14,466 nucleotides of DNA, from the NCBI GenBank assembly GCA_964484515.1, contig CAZAGT010000103.1:1-14466 (forward strand), given 5' to 3'. Positions 1 to 5,479 of this stretch are shown here, in pieces (positions within the stretch are counted from its first letter, which is position 1; every line of letters begins with the position of its first letter). The notes under the pieces are model-generated. The model saw nothing but the letters and a program-made list of their open reading frames with translations. It did not search any database and had not been told where the DNA came from. The stretch is from CAZAGT01 sp964484515. GTDB taxonomy: Bacteria > Desulfobacterota > DSM-4660 > Desulfatiglandales > HGW-15. Both the position numbers and the translations under genes were made by a program.

Positions 1-1
1 C

Positions 2-21
2 ATGGAGCGTTTTCGCTCCAT
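2..21. repeat. Perfect short hairpin (8-bp stem, TTTT loop)
   Basis: ATGGAGCG and CGCTCCAT flank a four-T loop, giving a perfect inverted repeat 125 bp before the first gene. A hairpin with the same GAGCG/CGCTC core and an AAAA loop sits at 5274-5293, and its TTTTCGCTCCATT half recurs at 5643-5655. It could be the tail of an upstream terminator or a member of a small dispersed repeat family. No T-run follows the stem on the plus strand. The rest of 1-145 shows no other gene or clear promoter. Confidence 0.5.
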
Positions 22-145
22 TGGGGTTATATCCTTGTCTTCCATTCGAGCATAAAAAGACGCGCTTATCCGCGAAGGTAAGACTGCATCTTCGCTTTCG
101 TCGTTTCCATCACCATATACTTCGTGCCGCCGGGGAGGTTGAAGT

Positions 146-2341
146 ATGAGACCATTTCTTTTCAATTCGATCTGTTTCCTCGTCTTCTGTGCAGCCGGCT
201 TTTTGTCGCGGGCTCATGCTGAGGACGTGAAACTGAAGTGGCTCGCAAATACCGAAGCCGAACTGGCAGGCTACAGGATCCATTATAAAACAGGCCGCTC
301 CGGCCCCCCTTACGATGGGAAGGAGGCCGATCAAGGCACCTCGCCAATAGTCCTACCGCTCGAGGACATGGCTGATCCGGATAACCCTGAGTTCACTTTA
401 ACAGGTCTCAAGAATGCCGAGACCCACTATTTCGCTGTTAGCGCCTATGCCAACAAGCCAATTCCCCTGAACAGCCGTTATTCAAACGAAGCGGTTTATC
501 CACCGGACCATGCCGCTCCTGTGATCGTATCACCCCCTGTGGTCGTCAGCAAAACGGACGTTACTGCCACCATTGGATGGGAGACTGATGAGCCGGGCGA
601 TAGCAGAATTCAATACGGTCAAGCCAGTGGCACTTGGGGGAGCTATCCGTTTAGCATTGAAGATACGCCATACGTGGTCACTCATAGGATGACGATCTCG
701 GATCTCGAGCCCGATACGGAATACCGTTTCAGGGTAGGCTCTGCTGACAGGTCTGGCAATGGCCCAGAGCTAAACCCAAATATGAGCAACCCTTCCCATG
801 ATGAATATCGGTTCACGACGGACCCTCCTCCTGACACGGATCCGCCATCCTTCGCAGGATTCCCAACAATGGATTTTGAAAACATGACCATCGATGTTGT
901 TTTCGATGAGCCTGACATGCAAAACGTGACCCTGGAAGAAAACTTCATGTTTAGCCCGACGCTGCTTTTTCGTACTCAAGGCGGCTCCGATGATATCCTG
1001 AGCATCGATGCCAGGACGTTCAGACTATCTTTAGCATTTATTCCGGTTGACACGATCGTGACTTTGACACTCGAAAACATCACGGATGAGGCGGGAAACC
1101 CGTTGTCCCCAAACAGCATTAGGATCAACGACAACGACAACGATCAGATGGCGGATGACTGGGAATGGGCTCAGGGTTTGGATCCGAACGACCCCAGCGA
1201 TGCAATAGCTGACAATGACGAAGACGAGCTGAACAACTTGCAGGAATTCAGCGCAGGAGGGGGCACTTCGCCGCATGATTCAGACACTGATCACGATGGG
1301 ATGGACGACGGCTGGGAGGTGAGCCATGGGACGAATCCTCTGACCAACGACGGAGATGCTGATCCCGACCGGGACGACTGGACAAACTACGAGGAGTACC
1401 TGAGTGCCAGCGATCCTTTGGATGCAAGCTCAATGCCGCTTGCGATCCTGGATCGAATTCCAGCCTTTGATTCTGGGAACACCGCGCCGCCGCCATTGCC
1501 TGTCGATGCTTCCATTGCGTTCCTGGTAGAGGCCAGTAAGGGGCTTGATGCCAACAACGCGACCGGTGTGATTTTTTTTCTGAACGACAGCGGGATCACT
1601 CATTACAGTCGAAGCCTCACTGATTCGCCGGTCACCATGGCAATTGCGGCTTCCGCCTCAGAAAGCGGCCTGACAAGGTATTGGATCGCCTATGATAGAT
1701 CCTCTGAACCTGCTCTCAAGTCCTGCTATGACTTCGATACGAATGTTGGGATCGGCATCTACCTCATTGATATGGCCGGTAATTCGATCTTCTCGGAGGA
1801 ATACCAGTTCGAAACACACTCGGTGACTGCATATCTGGCGGAACAATCAGAGCGAATAAGCACCGCCTTGACTCATGAGACTCCAAGTACCTGGATCATT
1901 GAGGCGGTCGATTCCGACAGCACGACTGAAGCTTCTCATCGAGGCGCGAGATTGGTTTTCAATGGCGATGACGGAGGGGTGACACCTTACTTTGGAGGGA
2001 CTAGCTCAATTCCTGCTGTGGCGTTGGCGGGCGTCAGTATAGATGGAACGCCGCTGAATATCAAACCGCCAAGGATATTTGCGAGCGGTTTGACTGTGTT
2101 TATACCCTGTCCCGATTATGATGATGTCGAAGGCCTCGCTGTTTATGGGTTTGACGGTACCGATTGGGCCTTGATCTGCGATGGAAGCGGTATCGTTCAA
2201 TCGGGGATGGAAGGCTGGCTGGTTCCGAGCTGGAATAACGGCATCTCGAAGGATGTGCTTAATAACGGAAACCCCTCCGGAGTTACTATCCGGGCGTATC
2301 GATCAGGAGCCTACGTCGCTGGGAATCTGCCGCCCGAGTGA
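146..2341 (+). CDS. Exported fibronectin type III / calcium-loop protein
   Basis: A secreted multidomain protein of 731 residues with no enzyme motif that I recognise. The N-terminus is a signal peptide: hydrophobic core at about residues 9-20, with AHA at 23-25 as the likely cleavage site. Two fibronectin type III-like domains follow (about 27-118 and 124-226), then an SbsA-type Ig-like domain (about 232-326). Four acidic loops of the thrombospondin type 3/EF-hand kind come next, near residues 329-340, 356-367, 378-391 and 402-417, each rich in D-x-D-x-D. Such loops bind calcium and stiffen extracellular stalks. Residues 432-731 are beta-rich and unassigned. No LPXTG, PEP-CTERM or C-terminal membrane anchor is seen, so it is probably released or held on the surface by a partner. 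The start is supported by GGGGAGG at 132-138. It lies outside the phage element and appears to be transcribed alone. Confidence 0.85.
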   Translation: MRPFLFNSICFLVFCAAGFLSRAHAEDVKLKWLANTEAELAGYRIHYKTGRSGPPYDGKEADQGTSPIVLPLEDMADPDNPEFTLTGLKNAETHYFAVSAYANKPIPLNSRYSNEAVYPPDHAAPVIVSPPVVVSKTDVTATIGWETDEPGDSRIQYGQASGTWGSYPFSIEDTPYVVTHRMTISDLEPDTEYRFRVGSADRSGNGPELNPNMSNPSHDEYRFTTDPPPDTDPPSFAGFPTMDFENMTIDVVFDEPDMQNVTLEENFMFSPTLLFRTQGGSDDILSIDARTFRLSLAFIPVDTIVTLTLENITDEAGNPLSPNSIRINDNDNDQMADDWEWAQGLDPNDPSDAIADNDEDELNNLQEFSAGGGTSPHDSDTDHDGMDDGWEVSHGTNPLTNDGDADPDRDDWTNYEEYLSASDPLDASSMPLAILDRIPAFDSGNTAPPPLPVDASIAFLVEASKGLDANNATGVIFFLNDSGITHYSRSLTDSPVTMAIAASASESGLTRYWIAYDRSSEPALKSCYDFDTNVGIGIYLIDMAGNSIFSEEYQFETHSVTAYLAEQSERISTALTHETPSTWIIEAVDSDSTTEASHRGARLVFNGDDGGVTPYFGGTSSIPAVALAGVSIDGTPLNIKPPRIFASGLTVFIPCPDYDDVEGLAVYGFDGTDWALICDGSGIVQSGMEGWLVPSWNNGISKDVLNNGNPSGVTIRAYRSGAYVAGNLPPE

Positions 2342-2721
2342 GAATAACGGCCTCCCCAAAGCCGCCAGCATTTTACAGGGCCAGACGCATAGGCCCCAAG
2401 CGCTTAAAGAAGCTCAATTTGAAGGAGTCAGAAGCGAGGAGGCGAGTCATACCCACTGCACGGGCGGCCAGCGGCGCGCCTGACGTCTGAGCGCCGTTAT
2501 TGTCGTTTCACTCGTTTAACGTTAGACTCTAACTCGTGTGAAAAAAGTCCGCTTCTCAATCTCTCATTCGTCCGCCGCCTTATCGTCGTCTCCCGAGTCA
2601 ACAATAAATACACCCCGCATATAAGGAAGCGGCCATTTTGTTGACGTGAATGACCGCTCTCCAAGAGTCCAACCAATCCCCTTCCGCCAAAACTAATCCA
2701 ATTTAAAGTCTTTGATAACAC
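2342..2721. other. 380-bp spacer without a convincing gene
   Basis: This stretch lies between the host-like secreted protein gene and the tRNA fragment. The only open frame of note is on the minus strand and begins inside the tRNA fragment, so it is read-through. There is a GC-rich stem at 2472-2496, which may be a terminator, and a perfect small inverted repeat GTTAGA-C-TCTAAC at 2521-2533. I see no promoter or RNA gene here. Confidence 0.6.
2472..2496 (+). terminator. Possible weak terminator of the exported-protein gene
   Basis: CGGCGC at 2472-2477 pairs with GCGCCG at 2491-2496 around a 13-nt loop. The stem can extend outward by one G-T and one A-T pair. It is followed by the moderately T-rich TTATTGTCGTTT. 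It lies 130 bp beyond the stop codon of the exported-protein gene. The tail is not a clean T-run, so this is a tentative call. Confidence 0.3.
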
Positions 2722-2766
2722 TGGTCGGGACGCGGGGATTTGAACCCCGGACCCCCTGAACCCCAT
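2722..2766 (-). tRNA. 3' half of tRNA-Pro(GGG): att-site fragment
   Basis: Read on the minus strand, this is the second half of a tRNA. It starts with the anticodon loop ATGGGGT (2766-2760; GGG anticodon at 2764-2762). Next are the 3' anticodon strand TCAGG, a 5-nt variable loop GGGTC, a perfect T-arm (CGGGG-TTCAAAT-CCCCG), the acceptor strand CGTCCCG, discriminator A and an encoded CCA. It closely resembles the 3' half of bacterial proL-type tRNAs. Upstream of the anticodon loop there is no D-arm, no matching acceptor 5' strand (CGGGACG is absent) and only a poor anticodon stem, so it is not a functional tRNA. Tyrosine integrases commonly recombine within the anticodon loop and leave exactly this kind of fragment at one end. 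The integrase gene begins 116 bp away. The intact tRNA is expected at the other end of the element, which is not in this window. Confidence 0.8.
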
Positions 2767-2835
2767 ACAGATAGCCCTGTTCTGGAGCCATTAATATGTC
2801 GTGTTTTCAAGGGCTTATAGTGAGCCCCGTACCGC

Positions 2836-2881
2836 CGTTTGTGGTTTTGTGCGACCAAAGTCACAAACGAAGTCACAAACG
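2836..2881. repeat. Putative integrase arm-type binding sites
   Basis: Two perfect tandem copies of AAGTCACAAACG lie at 2858-2869 and 2870-2881. The last base touches the stop codon of the integrase gene. An inverted partial copy, CGTTTGTG, is at 2836-2843. The cluster sits between the tRNA-derived core (2722-2766) and the integrase gene, which is where the arm sites of lambda-type attP regions lie. The role is inferred from position and repetition only. Confidence 0.55.
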
Positions 2882-3889
2882 CTAAAACTTGCCCTCCAGT
2901 CTCTTCAAGGCATCCTTCATCGAGCTCGGGACCGAGTGGAGGTATATCTCCGTGGTTCTAAGCGAGCGATGTCGGAGCAGACCGGAGATGGTCTTCTTGG
3001 AAATTTTTTCCTGATCTTCAAGGTACGTCGCAACGAAATGACGTAAGGCGTGAAAACCGAAGGTTTTCATATGTGCCCTCTTGCAGATTGCCCGCATCAT
3101 CTTGGGCCGGCGGGTGTAGCGAGTCCCGGTTTTACGGTTGAAGAAGACCCAATGGTCCTGTTCGCGAGCTTTCCATAGCTTCCATAGGACGCCGTAGAGA
3201 TCTTCGTTCATGTGCATTGTATCGGGCTCGTAGGCGCCGCTCTTGCGCTTGCGGGTCCAGAGCGTGATTTCGCGCTTCTCGAAGTTCACATCCTGCCAGG
3301 TCAGTCTGAGGGCCTCATCGACCCTCGCCATGGTATGGACAATTACAAGCAACAGGGGCTTTTCGGTTTCCGGATCCGCGGCCAACAGCAACTGGAGAAT
3401 CTCTTGTTCGGTCGGGATCTCTTTTTTCGTGGGCGTGTGAGGCATCGTCTCCAGCTCCCAACACGGATGGTAGCGGATGATCTTGAGTTGTTTGTAGCAA
3501 AACGTGAGAAAGGCGCACAGCTCGGCCATGTGAGCATTGTAGTTGCGATTGCTCGGCCGGGTGTTGAGATATGAATGAAGGTGGTGAGGGGTGATTTTCG
3601 AGACGATAAGGTCGCCATGGAAGTTCTTGAACGTTTTGAGCACCATGGCCTTGTACTGGTAGGTCTTTCTTGCATGTCTCCGCTCCGAGTAATCCAGGTA
3701 AAGGCTCGCCGCCTCTCTAAAGGCCATGCCTAGTTGGGTCTGTGGCTGTTGCTTGACCAGTTTTCGGTGATCTTCTCTCGCCTCCCGGGCCTCCGATTTC
3801 GTCTTGTACCCGGCTCCCGTATGTCTTTTTCCTCGATACTGAAACTCCCATCGCCAATCGCCCCGGTTTGGGTCCTTCCATAATCCCAT
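2882..3889 (-). CDS. int: Tyrosine-recombinase integrase (phage family)
   Basis: The site-specific recombinase that would integrate and excise the element at the tRNA-Pro site. At 335 residues it is full length for the family. Residues 1-45 form a short basic beta-type N-terminal domain of the arm-binding kind (WRWEFQYRGKRHTG). Residues about 52-145 are the SAM-like core-binding domain. The catalytic domain is about 158-335. The catalytic set is complete: R189 in TMARVDEALRLTW, a beta-hairpin lysine around 213-216, H280 and R283 in HALRH, H307 in LLRHRSL, and the nucleophile Y316 in TTEIYLHS. AGGAGGTGATTC stands directly before the ATG at 3889, an excellent ribosome site. Its 5' end overlaps the excisionase-like gene by 137 or more bases, suggesting translational coupling. 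The gene reads toward the tRNA fragment. It looks intact although the element around it appears truncated. Confidence 0.95.
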   Translation of the reverse strand: MGLWKDPNRGDWRWEFQYRGKRHTGAGYKTKSEAREAREDHRKLVKQQPQTQLGMAFREAASLYLDYSERRHARKTYQYKAMVLKTFKNFHGDLIVSKITPHHLHSYLNTRPSNRNYNAHMAELCAFLTFCYKQLKIIRYHPCWELETMPHTPTKKEIPTEQEILQLLLAADPETEKPLLLVIVHTMARVDEALRLTWQDVNFEKREITLWTRKRKSGAYEPDTMHMNEDLYGVLWKLWKAREQDHWVFFNRKTGTRYTRRPKMMRAICKRAHMKTFGFHALRHFVATYLEDQEKISKKTISGLLRHRSLRTTEIYLHSVPSSMKDALKRLEGKF

Positions 3890-4025
3890 GAATCACCTCC
3901 TGTCTGAACCTCAGTGACCGTATTCCGGCAGGGTAAAAGCCGCCCAATTCCTTTCGGTGATCATAGACGGTACGGAGAGAAACGTTCAAGAGTTTTGAGA
4001 CGTCTTTGGGAGTCAGTAGGCTCAT
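3717..4025 (-). CDS. Excisionase-like helix-turn-helix protein
   Basis: A 102-residue protein with an N-terminal MerR/excisionase-type HTH (HTH_17 style) over about residues 1-50: LLTPKDVSKLLNVSLRTVYDHRKE, then a GGFYPAGIRSLRF wing. Proteins of this kind next to an integrase act as recombination directionality factors or regulators, bending att DNA to favour excision. Its C-terminal ~57 residues are read from DNA that also encodes the integrase N-terminus (a 173-base overlap). That part is low in recognisable structure and may simply be a late stop. I prefer the ATG at 4025, which forms an ATGA overlap with the stop of the upstream gene. A GTG at 4034 in the same frame is the alternative. The role is inferred from the fold and location. 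Confidence 0.75.
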   Translation of the reverse strand: MSLLTPKDVSKLLNVSLRTVYDHRKELGGFYPAGIRSLRFRQEVIHGIMEGPKPGRLAMGVSVSRKKTYGSRVQDEIGGPGGERRSPKTGQATATDPTRHGL

Positions 4026-4276
4026 TCCAACCACGGAACCTGACCGAGGAGCTCCTCGACCTTCTCTCTAAACTTGGGACAGGGTTTTTCGCCGTTGATA
4101 TCAGAATACATGGCCTGCCTAGATAGATGAATTTCCTTAGATAATTTGCTTATCGACGTTCCTTTAAGCCTGAAAAGATAATTCACGCTGTCAACCAGCG
4201 GGATGTTTTCAGCATCCATAATTTGCTGGATTAACGTCATCTTAAGACGAAAATTCTTCTTGTTAGGGGTTGACAT
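4022..4276 (-). CDS. Small Cro/CI-type DNA-binding regulator
   Basis: An 84-residue protein with a helix-turn-helix of the Cro/C1 type in its C-terminal half (about residues 40-72, KGTSISKLSKEIHLSRQAMYSDINGE). The N-terminal half is predicted helical and basic and has no family I recognise. It is the second gene of the leftward regulator-integrase run, 9 bp after the previous stop, and its own stop overlaps the next start (ATGA). The ATG lies inside the perfect palindrome at 4269-4284, and no good Shine-Dalgarno sequence precedes it, so expression may be set by that element or by coupling to the upstream gene. A Cro-like role in the switch is plausible but not shown. Confidence 0.7.
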   Translation of the reverse strand: MSTPNKKNFRLKMTLIQQIMDAENIPLVDSVNYLFRLKGTSISKLSKEIHLSRQAMYSDINGEKPCPKFREKVEELLGQVPWLE

Positions 4277-4284
4277 TTGTCAAC
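4269..4284. promoter_or_regulatory. Perfect palindrome over a start codon and a -35 box
   Basis: GTTGACA and TGTCAAC flank a 2-bp centre, a typical operator for a dimeric phage repressor. On the plus strand it contains the TTGACA -35 box of a predicted promoter. On the minus strand it contains the ATG (4276-4274) of the Cro/CI-type gene. As RNA from the minus strand it could also fold as a 6-bp stem with an AAAU loop that buries the start codon. Either reading makes it a control point. Which one applies cannot be told from sequence. Confidence 0.6.
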
Positions 4285-4299
4285 TTTAGTTTGTATTAT
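4270..4299 (+). promoter_or_regulatory. Predicted sigma-70 promoter, antisense, toward the repressor
   Basis: TTGACA at 4270-4275, an 18-bp gap, then TATTAT at 4294-4299. The -35 is a perfect consensus. It points right, antisense to the small gene at 4286-4564, and would reach the repressor gene at 4604 with a leader of about 300 nt. The -35 lies in the palindrome. The -10 sits in the last codons of the opposite gene. Confidence 0.5.
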
Positions 4300-4564
4300 T
4301 GCCTAAAGGTTGAGTTGATGGTTCCGATTCGAGCTGTTTCAGCTTGAGGGACAATAGATAGTGCTGCAATCGCCGCAAGAGTTCCTCGGAGCGGGGAGTG
4401 CTGCGATAGCCAGTTAAAGCCATATTTAGGACGTTCCTGTTAACGCGGTCCTCTTCAGTGGATATTTCTTTAGCCAAGAATGGTTCTGCACCTTGATGGT
4501 CCAAATCAAGCTCAACCATCAGTTTTTTGCAGTCTTTGCGCAAGGTATGAAGGGTGTCTTCCAT
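4286..4564 (-). CDS. Small putative HTH regulator
   Basis: A 92-residue protein read leftward from the divergent promoter region. The stretch VNRNVLNMALTGYRSTPRSE at about residues 40-60, followed by an LLRRLQHYLL helix, resembles the recognition-helix region of short phage HTH regulators that carry a GxRxTPRxxE motif. I therefore suggest a regulator, but the match is by eye. The ATG at 4564 is chosen over a TTG at 4585 in the same frame, because the predicted promoter's -10 (4575-4580) lies between them. That puts the transcript start only a few bases before the ATG, so the message may be almost leaderless. It is the first gene of the leftward run leading to the excisionase-like protein and integrase. 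Confidence 0.6.
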   Translation of the reverse strand: MEDTLHTLRKDCKKLMVELDLDHQGAEPFLAKEISTEEDRVNRNVLNMALTGYRSTPRSEELLRRLQHYLLSLKLKQLESEPSTQPLGNNTN

Positions 4565-4574
4565 CAGGGGTGAA

Positions 4575-4604
4575 ATAATACACAACCAAGGTAGAGGAAG
4601 TCAA
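4575..4604 (-). promoter_or_regulatory. Leftward early promoter overlapping the repressor start
   Basis: On the minus strand, TTGACT (4604-4599), an 18-bp gap and TATTAT (4580-4575) make a strong sigma-70 promoter for the regulator-to-integrase run. The -35 overlaps the first base of the repressor ATG. The -10 lies in an 18-bp box (4569-4586) that is repeated, with two mismatches, at the rightward promoter (5180-5197, minus orientation). That suggests one protein controls both. Confidence 0.65.
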
Positions 4605-5038
4605 TGACAAAAATCAACAATAGTTGGAGAGATGGATTGACAAAGAGAATCAGACTCTTGGCGGGCAACAATGAGGCGGCCTTCGCCAAGAAGGCCGGGA
4701 TTCGAGACCAAACTTTCAGAAAATATCTCAGCGGGAGCATTCCCGGAGGTGACAAGATTCTCCTAATCGCCCGCGCCGGTGGGGTCAGCACGGATTGGCT
4801 CCTCACAGGCGAAGAGGAGCCATCCAAAATACCCATCGAAACGGAAATGGAAGAGGAAAACCTGAAGTTTACCCATCGTCTGCTTGAAAAATACCACAGG
4901 TTGAAAAGCGGTTTTGACAGTGCCATATCAAAGCTTCAGGACATCAATAAATCCATGGAAAGTGAACAACCCCCCGAGGGCGAAAAAGAACGCCGGAAGT
5001 TTTTCATCAGGCTGCGGCAAATCCTAGATGCACAGTAG
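4604..5038 (+). CDS. CI-like phage repressor, short form
   Basis: A 144-residue DNA-binding protein. Residues about 8-70 form an XRE/Cro-CI HTH domain (LTKRIRLLAGNNEAAFAKKAGIRDQTFRKYLSGS). It ends in the GVSTDWLLTGEE motif that is very common just after the HTH in temperate-phage repressors. Residues 80-144 are charged, probably coiled-coil helices. There is no S24/LexA peptidase domain with its Ser-Lys dyad, so induction would not follow the RecA self-cleavage route. The protein resembles short repressors that depend on another signal. AGAGGAAG precedes the ATG. It is divergent from the regulator at 4564, with only 39 bp between the starts. It is the likely lysogeny maintenance gene. Confidence 0.8.
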   Translation: MTKINNSWRDGLTKRIRLLAGNNEAAFAKKAGIRDQTFRKYLSGSIPGGDKILLIARAGGVSTDWLLTGEEEPSKIPIETEMEEENLKFTHRLLEKYHRLKSGFDSAISKLQDINKSMESEQPPEGEKERRKFFIRLRQILDAQ

Positions 5039-5162
5039 GTCCTACGTCCTGAAGACCCGCCTTATCGTTTCCTAATTTCCCCTAGCTGATCAGATTTTCC
5101 ATCCTTCAACCCCATTTCGGCAGAATTTCTCTCCCCATTCAACCTCAAAATTGTATTTAGGC

Positions 5163-5191
5163 TTGACTGATACGCTATAGCTGTGTATTAT
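5163..5191 (+). promoter_or_regulatory. Rightward early promoter
   Basis: TTGACT at 5163-5168, a 17-bp gap and TATTAT at 5186-5191 form a near-consensus sigma-70 promoter. It faces the early operon, 550 bp upstream of its first clear gene. The -10 and its flanks (5180-5197) match the leftward promoter box at 4569-4586 in 16 of 18 positions on the opposite strand. That argues for joint control by the repressor or the small regulators. Confidence 0.65.
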
Positions 5192-5273
5192 TCCACCAAA
5201 GTGAAATTATCGATTGATTTTAGGAAGAATTTCGGCCTTCCCATGATCCGTCAATGCGGAAAGTGTAACCTTA

Positions 5274-5293
5274 ATTGAGCGAAAACGCTCAAT
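5274..5293. repeat. Perfect hairpin ATTGAGCG-AAAA-CGCTCAAT
   Basis: A perfect 8-bp stem with an AAAA loop, about 75 bp after the predicted start of the early transcript. No T-run follows, so it is unlikely to be a simple terminator. It shares its GAGCG/CGCTC core with the hairpin at 2-21. Confidence 0.55.
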
Positions 5294-5397
5294 AGGTAGG
5301 AGTCAGGAGCCAGAAGTCAGCGCCGCCTCTTGCCGCAGGAGCGGCCAGTTTGATCGAAGATGAAACCTGGCATTTTGCTAAAGGGCTCCGGCCTTTC

Positions 5398-5479
5398 CTA
5401 TTTATGTCATTCCGGCGAAAGCCGGAATCCAGTGCGCCCCGAAGTTCTGGACTCCGGCTTTCGCCGGAGTGACAAATAG
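5398..5479. repeat. 82-bp MITE/REP-like inverted repeat
   Basis: Two 28-nt arms (5405-5432 and 5447-5474) pair with only two mismatches around a 14-nt centre. The pairing can be extended outward through CTATTT/AAATAG to 5398 and 5479 with a one-base bulge. Each arm is itself a hairpin: TTCCGGC-GAAA-GCCGGAA on the left and CTCCGGC-TTTC-GCCGGAG on the right. This matches the form of dispersed chromosomal repeats seen in many copies in some proteobacterial genomes. It carries no coding capacity. Its place in a phage leader implies insertion after, or spread into, the element. Confidence 0.75.

Noticed and set aside
2497..2766. Minus-strand 89-residue ORF starting GFRGSGVQIPASRP
   Set aside because: Its first residues are a translation of the tRNA-Pro 3' half, a well-known false-gene pattern. 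The rest has no family features and no ribosome site.
2858..2881. CRISPR array
   Set aside because: There are only two 12-bp units with no spacer between them. The position beside integrase and tRNA core favours arm-type binding sites.
3212..3574. 120-residue plus-strand ORF inside the integrase
   Set aside because: It is antisense to the integrase catalytic domain and has no ribosome site or recognisable motif.
4564..4926. 120-residue minus-strand ORF over the repressor
   Set aside because: It is antisense to the HTH repressor, which has a good ribosome site and the STDWLLTGEE motif.
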